The notes under the pieces are model-generated. The model was not told the origin of the DNA, ran no database searches, and saw only the letters and a program-made list of their open reading frames with translations. A program made the position numbers and the translations under genes. From Marinobacter salarius (GTDB taxonomy: Bacteria > Pseudomonadota > Gammaproteobacteria > Pseudomonadales > Oleiphilaceae), in contig CP007152.1 of the NCBI GenBank assembly GCA_000831005.1, forward strand, positions 2,542,001-2,606,000: a DNA stretch of 64,000 nt. Direction: 5' to 3'. How positions within the stretch are numbered: position 1 is the stretch's first letter; every line of letters starts with the position of its first letter. This document shows, in pieces, positions 48,883 through 58,469 of this stretch.

Positions 48883-50312
48883 CTATCTTTCATCGTAGTC
48901 GGTAAGTCTGCACAGTGCATCCACGCACGCCTCGATCTGTGACTCGCTCGCACTCGCGAATCCCATCACCAGCCCGGTTTGCACTGTTTTTCCGATGTAG
49001 TGCTCGCTGAGGGCCGTGCTGCCGAAGCCCAGGCCTCTCAGTTGCTGGCTCAGGGCAAGGTCATCCACGTTGCCTTTCAGAACCAAATGCATTCCGGCAC
49101 TTTCCGCTATAGGGGCCAGCCTGCCGCCAAGCTTTTCGGTAACCCGCGCCTGAAAATGATGCCACTTATCACGATAGAGTTGGCGCATACGGCGCAGATG
49201 TCGTGTGAACTGGCCGCTGTCGATGAACTCGGCGATGGTTGCCTGGGTCAGTAATGGTGTCTCTCCGCCGCTGACACGCTTGGCCCAGAGGAAATGGTCG
49301 ACGAGTGCCTCTGGTACGATCAGGTAGCCGACGCGCAGGGCTGGCAGCAGTGTCTTACTGAAGCTACCCACATAGAGAGCGGGGGCGGTATCGAACATGC
49401 CCTGAATGGCTGCAAACGGTTTGTTATAGAAATGGAACTCGCTGTCGTAATCGTCTTCCACGATCCACGTCTGGTTTCGGCGCGCCCACTGTAGCAATGC
49501 CATGCGCTGTGACACATCGAGAATGCCCCCATGGGGTACTGATGAGTTGGGGTGCAGAACAGCAGTTTGGCAGCGCCAAGGCTGTCCAGGACACCAACAT
49601 CCAGAACCTGTTGCTTGAGCGGTACGGGCAGCAGTGGGTTGCCGTGACGACCAAGGGCGTAGCGGGCGCCCCGGTAGCCGGGGTTCTCAACAAAGACCCT
49701 GTCACCGGGTTTTAACAGCACGTCTGCAATCAGCGACAGCGCCTGTTGAGCCCCATTGGTCACGATCACTTGGTGTTCCTGGCAACGCACCCCGCGGGAA
49801 GCTCGTAAATAATCAGCAATGGCTCTGCGCAATGGCTGGTAACCCTGGGTTGTGTCATAGCCGCGAAGGCTTGTTCGGCTCTCCTGATGGTGCAGTATTC
49901 GGTTCCAACTGCGAATGGGGAAGGCGTTGATGTCGGGCAGCCCGGGCTGGAAGGGCAGGTTGGCGTCCTCCCCGAGCTTCAGGCGGCTGGCGGGAGCCGG
50001 CGGCAGTGGCGGCAAGGTCATGGCCTGCGTGGTTTGAATGGCTCCGCCGGTAGGTTGGTTGATGGCCAGGTTGAGGTCTTGATGCACGAATACGCCCCGA
50101 CCAGCCCGGCTTTGCAGGAAACCTTCGGCTTTCAACTGGTCGTAAACGGCATTGACGGTGTTGCGGCTGATACCCAGGTCTGCTGCCAGCTGACGGCTGG
50201 AGGGCAGTTGGCTTCCCGGCGGATAACGTCGATGGATAATGCGTTGGGACAGGTGTTGATAAAGCTGTGTTTGCAGCGGTGTGGTGTGTTCGAACCGTAT
50301 ATCGTCAATCAC
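48883..50312 (-). CDS. MocR/PdxR-like GntR-aminotransferase regulator, frameshifted
   Basis: About 477 residues. N-terminal GntR winged helix (IDDIRFEHTTPLQTQLYQHLSQRIIHRRYPPGSQLPSSRQLAADLGISRNTVNAVYDQLKAEGFL), then a fold-type I aminotransferase domain. In the latter: GYDTTQGYQPLRRAIADYL, TNGAQQALSLIADVLLKPGD, and the PLP lysine SFSKTLLPALRVGYL. The frame breaks in a G5 run near 49526-49530 (G6 expected); GILDVSQRMALLQWARRNQTW continues. Divergently transcribed from a PPOX-like gene, typical of MocR pairs; PLP-related control is inferred. Confidence 0.85.
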
Positions 50313-50405
50313 CTTAACTGGTCCTATTGAAATCTATAATCTGGATCTTTCCATGGTATCAGATGTTGCTTCTAATAGAGACGTACTTTGCAAAAGGAGC
50401 ATACG

Positions 50406-51024
50406 ATGTCTCGGAAGGAAATCACGGATACCCCTTTATCACTACCGTTATCACCGCCGTCATCACCGCTGTCTTGCTGTCCTCGCAGTCGGGTGAAGCG
50501 CGCGGCCAGGAGAGCCAGTTATGAGCGGGCGCCGGCTTACGCTCTGATCGATAGATTAAAAACAGCGCATGTGGGTTTTGTGGAAGAAGGTGAGCCACGC
50601 ATCATCGATCACGGCCTGGCGTCTTGCTGACGACCTTTACCTGCATACACTCAGCGGTGGCAGGTTGGCGCAGACGCTGGCATCGGGACAACAGTTGTGC
50701 ATTTCATTTGCCGTGACAAACCAGTGGGTAATGACTAAGTCAGCGTTCCACCACAGTGCCAACTATGAATCGCTGGTGCTGTTTGGCAGGGCCTCGCCAG
50801 TGTCGGATGATCGTGAGTTCGACGCCGCGTTCCAGGCCATCATTAATCAGATTGAACCGGGCCGCTGGGAGCAGGTGCGTGCCCCTAATGCGAAGGAGCG
50901 GAAGGCAACGGCATTGTTCCGGATTCCGATCGAGGAGGGCGCGTTCAAAAGCCGGGATGGTGGTCCTGGAGAGGAACCCGAGGATATGGCGCTCCCGGTG
51001 TGGCACGGTGTGCTGCCCGCGTAA
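50406..51024 (+). CDS. PPOX-like FMN-binding flavoprotein (pyridoxamine 5'-phosphate oxidase-family), frameshifted
   Basis: About 206 residues. The mature body reads RASYERAPAYALIDRLKTAHVGFVEEGEPRII, then LYLHTLSGGRLAQTLASGQQLCISFAVTNQWVM, SANYESLVLFG and an ATALFRIPIEEGAFKSRDGGP tail. The frame shifts near 50612. Diverges from the MocR gene (start 50312), so B6/flavin metabolism or redox control is suggested. The N-terminal 15 codons contain three imperfect 12-bp tandem units (50436-50471). Start at ATG 50406 is not secure. Confidence 0.65.
50436..50471 (+). repeat. Three imperfect 12-bp tandem units in the PPOX N-terminus
   Basis: TTATCACTACCG, TTATCACCGCCG and TCATCACCGCTG follow one another in frame and encode a Pro/Ser/Leu stretch (LSLP, LSPP, SSPL). 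No spacers, so not a CRISPR. Confidence 0.7.
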
Positions 51025-51144
51025 GGTGAGTATAGGCGTTGATGCCCCCGATCGTTGGCCGGCAGGTTATGATTGGGGGTCATTCAAGGTAAACTGTGTT
51101 CACAATCGTTTCATTTACTTGCCAGATAACACAGGCAGCAACGC

Positions 51145-51471
51145 ATGTCCGATGTTGATCCCCTGAAAGCCTTGTCCGATATTGCCAGTGATGCCCATAC
51201 CCGCATCCAGGCTGCCCATGAGCACATCAACCCAGTGTTGGAAGTGCGCCGGGGCATGCGTGATTCGGGTATTCCTGCGGATGTCATGACCATTGACTGT
51301 CTGCGCACCCGTCGCCGCATAACGTTGATCCTGCACGACAACCAGCCAGGCGTGTTGTTGTATCAGTTTGTGACCATCGATGATGAAGTGGGTGATGAGT
51401 TCCAGGGCATGGCGTTGTCGGAGGTCAGTGCCCAAACGCTGGTGGACTGGATGCAGGATTATTTTGGATAA
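51145..51471 (+). CDS. Conserved-looking hypothetical protein
   Basis: 108 residues, no membrane segment. Regular alpha/beta pattern: SDVDPLKALSDIASDAHTRIQAAHEHINPVLEVRRGMRDSG, then VDWMQDYFG at the end with an acidic, charged interior. No family recognised. It precedes DUF2339 by 40 bp on the same strand, so co-transcription is possible. Confidence 0.6.
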   Translation: MSDVDPLKALSDIASDAHTRIQAAHEHINPVLEVRRGMRDSGIPADVMTIDCLRTRRRITLILHDNQPGVLLYQFVTIDDEVGDEFQGMALSEVSAQTLVDWMQDYFG

Positions 51472-51511
51472 GCGGGCCCTTATGTCGGGCGCCTGACACA
51501 CGAGGGGCAGC

Positions 51512-54088
51512 ATGGAAGCATTATTGATTATTCTGGCACTTGGTCTTGCCATACTCCTGCCGGTGGGCTCCGTGCTGGGTATTCTTGCGTTTTCCCGACG
51601 TCGTGATCAGTCGGAACGCCTTGAGTCCCTGAACCGGGAAGTGTCCCGTTTGCGCGAAGAAGTGACTTATCTAAAACAACATTTGGGCGGAAAGGACCAA
51701 GACCAGCCGGCCCCGGAGCTGGAGCTTGAACTCGACGAAGCCGTTGTCGAGGACACGCCAGCCCCTTCTGAATCAAGCCCCTCTTCTGACACAAGCCCCT
51801 TTCCTGACACAAGCTCCCCGGGAGCGGATGCGACGTCACGCGATAAATCTCGCTTTGTCCAGGCCCTGAAGGATAACTGGATGGTCTGGCTTGGTGGCCT
51901 GAGCGTTGGGTTGGCCGGTATTTTCATGGTCAGCCACTCCATCAACGCAGGAATGATCGGCCCATCGCAGCAATTGATGTTGGCGCTATTCAGCGGTCTT
52001 GCGTTGCATGCGGGAGCGGAGTACCTGCGTCGTCGCAACCGGGGTGCAAACGAAGTATTTGCGGCGCTGGCGGGTGGAGGCAGTATCACCCTCTATGCGG
52101 CATTGCTGGCGGGCGTTCACCATTACGGGCTGGTCGGCCCTACCGTGGGTCTGTTCGGGCTGGCCATTGTGTCTCTGGGTACCATGGTGCTGTCGCTGTT
52201 TCATGGCCCGCTGCTTGCTGTCATGGGGTTGAGTGGCGCCTATCTGGTGCCGTTATTGATCGGTGGCGATGATGGCAGCGTGGCTTTTGTGCTGTCTTAC
52301 AGTTTCCTGATCACCGTCAGTTCGTTGATGTTGATGCGTTATGTCTATCGGGACTGGCTTTGGTACGCCACGTTATCCGGCGCGTTTCTGTGGTGGTTGG
52401 CCACGTCCAGCGGAGCCGCCATCGGCGCCTCAACAGCCTGGTACATCGCCGCCCTGTTTGTGGTGTTTGCCATGGTTCCGGTTCGCGCAAAGCAGGCGTT
52501 GCCGTATTTACGGGAAGTCTTGATATCCCTGCTGGTTCTCTGGGCACTATCGATGGTCGGGCAGGGTGATCGCCCGTTTTTCTGGAGCTGGCTTATCATA
52601 TTGCCGGCCGCAGCTCTGGTGCCGCAGAGTCGTGGAGCGCTCTGGTTCCTGCCCTGGGCCGCGGTGCTGGTCAGTGCGCTGGGATGGCTCGGATACGTCG
52701 GGCGCAATGGCACCGAGGTGACCTATTTTACGCAGATGGCGCCGGAGCATCAGGGTGGTTTTCTGTCCTACCTGATTGGGGCCGCCATACTCTCCACCGG
52801 GCTCGGATTATGGCACTGGGTTCGCCAGAATGATCGCCGCCGATGGGCCTCCTTCACACTGTTGTCGCCACTGGTTTGGGCGGTGCTGGGTTGGCTGTTA
52901 ATACACGGCCACCAGACGTCGTCCGCCTGGTCGGTTGCAATGTTGCTGGTTGGCGGCGTATACGGCGTTCTCGCGTGGAAGCTCGAAAGCGTGCAGCGCT
53001 ATCGAGTGGGCGTTGTCTGGGCAGTGATGGCGGCACACGTCAGCTATTCCCTGGCGGCGATAATGATTGTTCGTGAGGCGTCACTCACCCTCGCCCTGTC
53101 TGCTCAGTTTGTCAGCCTTACCTGGCTGGCGCGGCGTTATCAGATGCCCGAACTTCACCTGCTGTTGAAGGTGGCCCTGGCCCTGGTGGTGGCACGGCTG
53201 ACGTTCAACCCCTGGCTGCAGGATTACGATACCGGTCTCCATTGGTCACTCTGGAGCTATGGTGGGGCGACGTTGTTTGCCGGCATTGCCACCTGGCTGG
53301 CGGGGAAGGATCGCGCCATTCGTCCTTGGCTGGAGGGGGCAACCCTGCATCTACTGGTGCTGTTCCTGGGTGCCGAGATGCGTTACTGGCTTTATGATGG
53401 CGATATTTTTTCCCAGCAGTACAGCTTTACCGAGGCTGCAATCAACACACTGCTCTGGGGTGCACTGGGCGTGACCTATATGGTGCGTGCCGGGGCAAGT
53501 GAGTCACTGGCCTGGCTGTACCGGTTGTTCTCGCGGATACTGGTTGCGCTGTCGATGTTGAGTTATCTCGCTCTGGTGACGCTGCACAATCCCTGGTGGG
53601 GCAGCGGCCATATTGGCGATACACCGATCATCAATATGCTGCTTCCCGCCTACGGTGGTCCCATTCTGCTGGCACTTGCGGTCAGCCGGTTTCCCTTGCT
53701 TGCGCCCCGGTTCTGGTCGTTGTGCGTGGCGTCTGCCGGTTTTCTGCTGTTTACCGCGCTGGAGATCCGGCAACTCTGGCAGGGGAGTGACATGGGGTTG
53801 TCGTTCGGTATGTTAGAGGGTGAGCTTTACACTTATTCGGTTGTCAGCCTAATGTACGCGATCGGCGCTATTGCCTACTCCGCCAAGCGTGACAATGCGG
53901 TGCTCTACAAGGCTGGTATGGCTCTGTTGGGACTGGTGATTGCCAAGATCTTTCTGGTCGATATGGCCGGCCTACAGGGGCTTTGGCGAGTGGCGGCCTT
54001 TATGGGGCTTGGGCTGGCGTTACTGGGGTTGGCCTGGATGTATCGGAAAGCGCAGCCTTCGGCGGGTAATCAGACCCTCTCCGACTGA
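51512..54088 (+). CDS. DUF2339 multi-pass membrane protein
   Basis: 858 residues. An N-terminal helix (LLIILALGLAILLPVGSVLGILAF), a coiled coil (RRRDQSERLESLNREVSRLREEVTYLKQHL), an acidic/Ser/Pro linker carrying a three-unit repeat, and then more than 20 hydrophobic helices (LVGGLSVG-like SVGLAGIFMVSHS; AEYLRRRNRGANEVFAALAGGGSITLYAALLAG; VLYKAGMALLGLVIAKIFLVDM). This is the DUF2339 architecture found in many Gram-negative envelopes; function unknown. A strong terminator hairpin follows. Confidence 0.85.
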   Translation: MEALLIILALGLAILLPVGSVLGILAFSRRRDQSERLESLNREVSRLREEVTYLKQHLGGKDQDQPAPELELELDEAVVEDTPAPSESSPSSDTSPFPDTSSPGADATSRDKSRFVQALKDNWMVWLGGLSVGLAGIFMVSHSINAGMIGPSQQLMLALFSGLALHAGAEYLRRRNRGANEVFAALAGGGSITLYAALLAGVHHYGLVGPTVGLFGLAIVSLGTMVLSLFHGPLLAVMGLSGAYLVPLLIGGDDGSVAFVLSYSFLITVSSLMLMRYVYRDWLWYATLSGAFLWWLATSSGAAIGASTAWYIAALFVVFAMVPVRAKQALPYLREVLISLLVLWALSMVGQGDRPFFWSWLIILPAAALVPQSRGALWFLPWAAVLVSALGWLGYVGRNGTEVTYFTQMAPEHQGGFLSYLIGAAILSTGLGLWHWVRQNDRRRWASFTLLSPLVWAVLGWLLIHGHQTSSAWSVAMLLVGGVYGVLAWKLESVQRYRVGVVWAVMAAHVSYSLAAIMIVREASLTLALSAQFVSLTWLARRYQMPELHLLLKVALALVVARLTFNPWLQDYDTGLHWSLWSYGGATLFAGIATWLAGKDRAIRPWLEGATLHLLVLFLGAEMRYWLYDGDIFSQQYSFTEAAINTLLWGALGVTYMVRAGASESLAWLYRLFSRILVALSMLSYLALVTLHNPWWGSGHIGDTPIINMLLPAYGGPILLALAVSRFPLLAPRFWSLCVASAGFLLFTALEIRQLWQGSDMGLSFGMLEGELYTYSVVSLMYAIGAIAYSAKRDNAVLYKAGMALLGLVIAKIFLVDMAGLQGLWRVAAFMGLGLALLGLAWMYRKAQPSAGNQTLSD
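51764..51817 (+). repeat. Three 18-bp tandem units in the DUF2339 linker
   Basis: Units at 51764-51781, 51782-51799 and 51800-51817 share the pattern C/T-C-T-T-CTGA-ACAAGCCCC with few changes and encode Ser/Pro/Asp repeats (PSESSP, SSDTSP, FPDTSS). In-frame, so only linker length varies. Confidence 0.75.
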
Positions 54089-54091
54089 TCA

Positions 54092-54117
54092 GGTGGGGCC
54101 GCGGGAGCGGCCCCACC
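54092..54117. terminator. Bidirectional-looking GC hairpin between convergent DUF2339 and DUF7282 genes
   Basis: GGTGGGGCCG (54092-54101) pairs with CGGCCCCACC (54108-54117), 6-nt loop. It lies 4 bp after the DUF2339 stop and 19 bp before the DUF7282 stop. No long T-run follows, but the stem is strong and placed between convergent genes. Confidence 0.65.
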
Positions 54118-54135
54118 CAGTTGTTTGCCGGTCGC

Positions 54136-54555
54136 TTACTTCGCTGTGATGGTTTTCATCACAAGCTTACCGTCTTTCTTGATGGGACCATCTTCCTTGG
54201 CGCCCAGGGTGTATTCGAAAATGCCCGTTTTCATGCCACCGTCTTCGCTATGAAGCATCAACATCAGCATGTCACCGGATTTGACGTCTTCAGTCAAAAT
54301 GGCGGCCACATCTGTGTTTTTACCCTTGCGAAGGGGCGCGTGTGCCACGACCGGGCCTGGCTTGCCACTCTCATCCGTGCGGTGCACCACGAGCCAGCCA
54401 TTTTTCTCGGCAACCACTTTCTTGGCAGTCACGGTGCCGTCCGCAACTGACTGATTGTCTCCCCAAACCCCGACTTTCATGTTGTCCATTGCCAATGCGG
54501 AACCAGAAGCCAGAGTTGCGGCTAGAAATGCGCTTGTCATCAAATGCTTCTTCAT
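54136..54555 (-). CDS. DUF7282 domain exported protein
   Basis: 139 residues with signal peptide (cleavage near SALA-MD). Mature DUF7282-like domain: DNQSVADGTVTAKKVVAEKNGWLVVHRTDESGKPGPVVAHAPLRKG and KSGDMLMLMLHSEDG. Periplasmic or surface, function unknown. It follows the anti-sigma gene by 107 bp on the minus strand. Upstream lies GGGAACC (54636-54630), reminiscent of an ECF -35 element, and an inverted GTAAC/GTTAC pair (54609-54622), so it may belong to the sigma regulon. Confidence 0.6.
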   Translation of the reverse strand: MKKHLMTSAFLAATLASGSALAMDNMKVGVWGDNQSVADGTVTAKKVVAEKNGWLVVHRTDESGKPGPVVAHAPLRKGKNTDVAAILTEDVKSGDMLMLMLHSEDGGMKTGIFEYTLGAKEDGPIKKDGKLVMKTITAK

Positions 54556-54661
54556 TGTGTTCTCCTTGCTTTCGGGTTGATCCCATCCTGATATTTTGTT
54601 CGATGGGTGTAACCACAGTTACGGGGCGTGGTTCCCAAAAGTTTCAGCAAGGTAAAAAGAA

Positions 54662-55417
54662 TCAGTGAGAGGGTTCAGAGGCCCCATCAGCAACGGGATA
54701 CAGGTAGCCGTGTATGGCTGGCCCGGTGGGCTGGCCAGTAGGTGAACCGCCTTCAGGCTCTACGCTGATACCGAAGGTGGCTTCCTTCAGTAGTTCAGGA
54801 TCGTAGTCACGAAGTGCTGCGCGCTCCAGCTCAAAGTTGTCGTTGAGTACGCCCAGGGAACGGGGATTCGGCCCGAGTGAATCGGCCTTAATCCACATCT
54901 GGTAGGATTTTCCCTGCATGGGTTCGGCCGTTACCGGACGAATCTGCATTTGACGGTTGTTGAGGTCTACCGAGAGCATGAAGGCCGGCTGCTGGTCATT
55001 CTGCTGGAACACGGCCACAAACGATTGCGGGCCCTGCTCTGGCGCAGGTTGGAATATGAGAACGGCCACCAGCACCATGGCAGCGGCAGACGTCAGGGCC
55101 GTACTCCACTGCCAACGCCGAAGGCGCTTGTGCAGGGAAACCACGTTGGATTGATCGTGGCTGTCAGTACCAACACTCGCTTGGCGCGTCTCAAGGGCAT
55201 CGATGTGTTGTGCAATCCGTTGATACAGCTCAGGGTCTGGCGTGACCGGCGTTACTTCATCCGCCAGAGCAGACAGGCGCTGCTCCCAGGCAGTGATCAT
55301 TTCGTCGAGATCCGGTTCGCTTTGCCGACGCACGGCCACAGCGGCCCGCTCCCGGGCTTCCAGTGTGCCCAGGACGAACTCTGCTGCAAGCATGTCCAGA
55401 TCGTCGCGGTCGGTCAT
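54662..55417 (-). CDS. RskA-family anti-sigma factor
   Basis: 251 residues from ATG 55417. Cytoplasmic anti-sigma part (DDLDMLAAEFVLGTLEARERAAVAVRRQSEPDLDEMITAWEQRLSAL), one transmembrane helix (ALTSAAAMVLVAVLIF) and an extracytoplasmic RskA domain (FQQNDQQPAFMLSVDLNNRQMQIRPV...SYQMWIKAD...EATFGISVEPEGGSPTGQPTGP). Its start overlaps the sigma stop by ATGA, so the pair is translationally coupled. Confidence 0.85.
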   Translation of the reverse strand: MTDRDDLDMLAAEFVLGTLEARERAAVAVRRQSEPDLDEMITAWEQRLSALADEVTPVTPDPELYQRIAQHIDALETRQASVGTDSHDQSNVVSLHKRLRRWQWSTALTSAAAMVLVAVLIFQPAPEQGPQSFVAVFQQNDQQPAFMLSVDLNNRQMQIRPVTAEPMQGKSYQMWIKADSLGPNPRSLGVLNDNFELERAALRDYDPELLKEATFGISVEPEGGSPTGQPTGPAIHGYLYPVADGASEPSH

Positions 55418-56025
55418 GGTGTGAGACACCCCTTCAGTTGTTTCAGTGCCCGATGCAGCCAAGTTTTGACGGTATTGACCGGCTGATCAAAATGCGTGGC
55501 CAGATCTGCTCTGGACCAGCCGTTCAGATAGGCCAGCCGCACCATGTCGCGGCGGTCTTTTTCCAGTTCCTCCAGGCAAAGGTTCAGTTGGTTCACGGTC
55601 TGCTGGCTTTCCACTTGTGATTGGGCATTGGGTACTTTGCTGGCAAGCTGCTCCAGCTCATCTTCCGGTGCCTTGCGACTTGCCGGCTGCTTTCGCAACT
55701 CGTCGATAGCACCGTTGCGGGCAATGGTGACCATCCAGGTAATCGCAGAGGCCTTGGACGCGTCGAATTGATCCGCTTTTCGCCAGATCTTGATATACGT
55801 ATCGTGAACGACTTCCTCGGCCCAGCCCCGGTTATTCAAGATACGGGTGATGGTACCAAGAAGTTTCGGCGCCGTTGCTTCATACAGTGTTGCAAACGCT
55901 GCGCGGTCTTTTGCGGCAACGCCCTTAAGAAGCTGGCTGAGTTGGTCGGGGGACTCTGACATGGATGGCGACTCCGCGCCTGATGGGGCGCGGCCAGTGG
56001 TGGATGAACTGAACGGTTCAGACAT
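55414..56025 (-). CDS. ECF RNA polymerase sigma factor (SigK-like) partnered with RskA
   Basis: 203 residues. Region 2 (FATLYEATAPKLLGTITRILNNRGWAEEVVHDTYIKIWRKADQF) and region 4 (CLEELEKDRRDMVRLAYLNGWSRADLATHFDQPVNTVKTWLHRALKQL) as usual for group 4 sigma factors, with a hydrophilic N-terminal 30 residues. ATGA overlap with the RskA gene. Envelope-stress or exported-protein regulon is plausible. Whether the adjacent TonB receptor is a target is not shown; that gene has a Fur box. Confidence 0.85.
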   Translation of the reverse strand: MSEPFSSSTTGRAPSGAESPSMSESPDQLSQLLKGVAAKDRAAFATLYEATAPKLLGTITRILNNRGWAEEVVHDTYIKIWRKADQFDASKASAITWMVTIARNGAIDELRKQPASRKAPEDELEQLASKVPNAQSQVESQQTVNQLNLCLEELEKDRRDMVRLAYLNGWSRADLATHFDQPVNTVKTWLHRALKQLKGCLTP

Positions 56026-56121
56026 GCAGGAGTCGCCAACGGGTGTGTGAAAAGTTGCCTCGTGATACGCAGATTGCCGTGTTCGGGTTTATTTCGTCAA
56101 GCAAGTTTGTGTGTGAGCCCT

Positions 56122-58213
56122 TCACCAACGGTAGCGGACGCTGGCAACCACGCTGCGGCTTCGCCGTAGTAGCACCAGTAATCACAGCTTGCGACGTATT
56201 CCCGGTCCGCAACATTGGTGACGTTCACCTGTGCCTGCCAGTTGCGGGTTACATCGTATTGGGCCATCAGGTCCAGAACCGTGTACGAGGGAACATCGGT
56301 CGTGCCGTCGCGAGTAGAGCCCACATAGCGTGCGCCGCCGCCGATTTTCAGGCCTGGCACGTGGTCGACGAAACTGTAATCCAGCCAGGCTGACGCCATA
56401 TGTCTAGGGATAAGCGGGGCTGCGCGTTCGCTGTTGTCGGTCTCGGTTTCCTTGATCGTGGCATCGCTGTACGTGTACGCGGCGGTCAGTTCCAGTTGGT
56501 CGGTCAGGTAGCTGACACTCTCTAGTTCAAAGCCAGCCGTGGTGCGCTCCCGGTCCTGGATCTGGAAACCGCTTTGGCTGGTGCCGAGGGAATTCTCTTC
56601 TTCGATCCGGTAAATCGCCGCTGTTACGTAGCCATCCAGATCGTCCGGAGCGATTTTGACGCCGGCCTCCAATTGCTTGCCTTTCCTTGGTTCGTAAAGG
56701 TCGCCAGTGCCATCAGTACCTGAAATAGGCTGAAATGATTCGGTGTAGGACATGTAGGGCGAGAATCCGTTGTCCGCCAGATACATCACACCACCGGAGA
56801 GGGAGAATTCATCAGCATCGGCTTCCTGGCGTGTGCCGGCCGTACGATTAACGCTGTCGACTTCGGCCTGGTCAAAGCGACCACCGGCCAGGAACACCCA
56901 GCGATCATCCAGGCGCAGTTGATGTTGCAGGTAGTAGCCTGTCTGCTGCTTGTTGATGTCCTGTACGATCAGATCTGTGGCAGTGATTGGCGTGAAGTTG
57001 CCGTACTGCGGGTCGAACAGGTCGATAGGACCGCCAAACGGAGTAGATCCTCCAGCGCCGTTCTGTTTGCCCTCGTTTTCAAGATCCTGATAGTCCACCC
57101 CGAACAGCAACGTGTGTTCGGTGCGGTCGGTAAACCACTTGCCCACCAGGCGATTGTCGATTGTCCAGCTGTTGATCTCGCCGTCCCGGTAGACCAGATA
57201 GCGCTGACCTTCCCGCGGACCTGTCTGGAAGAAGATAAAGCTGCTGCGTAACAGCAGGTCTACCTGGCTGTAGCGGAAGTCCTGCTCGAAGGTCCAGGTG
57301 TCGTTTAGGCGATGACTCAGTGAATAGCCGATGGCTGACTGGGTGCGTTCGTTGGTGTCGTAGCCTGGCTCGCTGTAGTTGGTGGACGGGTCCACTTTGC
57401 CAAAAGGCGTGTCGTCTATGGTGCCAAATGGCAGCTTGAACGGATTGGTCGGAATGCGTCGTCCTTCTGGATACTTGCCAATAAGGTGAGCTCGGTGCTG
57501 TCAGACATCTCCCAGGTCAGGCTTGGGGCCAGGTAGTAGCGCTCGTTCTCGGTGAAACCCAGATCGCCTTCGTTATAGCGGTACAAGCCAACCAGACGGT
57601 AGCTGAGATCGTTTCGATCGCCGACGGGTCCGGACGTATCGACCCCAAGCTGGCGATGCTCATCGGTTCCTGCCTGCAGATTGATCTGGCCCTGAACAGT
57701 ATCGGTAGGTCGCTTGCTGATTGCATTGATGACACCACCCGGAGGCGCTTCGCCGTACAGAATGGACGCAGGGCCTTTGAGCAGTTCTATGCGCTCCAGG
57801 CCAAAGGGTTCAGGTAGCCACTGGTAGAACCCCTCGCGATAGATTCGCAGGCCGTCCTGATAAGTCGACTGGTCGAAACCACGTATCTTCAACCAGTCGG
57901 TATCGTTGTCCTCACCATACTGTCCCGAGAGCACCCCGGCACGGTAGCGGAAGGTTTCATCAAGCGCCTGCACGTTGCGCTCTTCCAGTTCCTCCTGCTC
58001 CACCACCGAGCCGGGCCGGGGGGTTTCCATCAACGGGGCTTCCACTTTCAAAGCGGTTGCGGATACAACCAGCTCTCCCAGGCTCGTTGGTTCGCTGGCA
58101 TCGTCCTGCGCAGCCGCGATAGCTGGAACACAGATTGCCGAGCAGGTTGCCAAAAGGGTTAGTGTGCGCCTGATCGCCAGCGTGAGCTGGTGCGGGGTGG
58201 GAGACTGGGCCAT
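56122..58213 (-). CDS. TonB-dependent siderophore receptor, two frameshifts
   Basis: About 697 residues. Signal peptide (PAIAAA-QD), plug domain (LGELVVSATALKVEAPLMETPRP; LDETFRYRAGVLSGQYGEDNDTDWLKIRGFDQSTYQDGLRI; LLKGPASILYGEAPPGGVIN), then a beta-barrel. Breaks lie near 57453 (RIPTNPFKLPFGTIDDTPFGK continues) and near 56158. After the second, the frame ends in SVVASVRYRW with stop at 56122-56124, the expected aromatic C-terminus. Fur-box-like site at 58295-58313 indicates iron repression. Siderophore not deducible. Confidence 0.85.
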
Positions 58214-58294
58214 CGAAAACCTCCGGAAAACGCTGGGAGAGAAATGAACGGATGTTCATGTTGGATGGCGGCAATCATATCAGCCGGATTAAAT

Positions 58295-58313
58295 AATGCA
58301 AATCAATCTCATT
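58295..58313 (-). promoter_or_regulatory. Fur-box-like operator for the TonB receptor
   Basis: Minus-strand sequence AATGAGATTGATTTGCATT, a 9-1-9 imperfect dyad with six matching outer positions, about 82 bp upstream of the receptor start. It resembles Pseudomonas-type Fur boxes. The gap 58214-58472 holds nothing else recognised. Confidence 0.6.
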
Positions 58314-58469
58314 ATGATTAATGATTTCAGGTGGCATTCTCACTCGTAGGTCTGTGTTCGGCGGCATGTCGTGACGAGCTGAGGAAAGCACTTTTCTGAG
58401 TAGCAAATTCGGAGTTTTGCAAATAGAGTTAAGGTCTTATCAGTCTTTTCGATACAGCCTTCCAGGAGT

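Noticed and set aside
50436..50471. Short tandem repeats considered as a CRISPR array
   Set aside because: Contiguous 12-bp units without spacers, in a reading frame.
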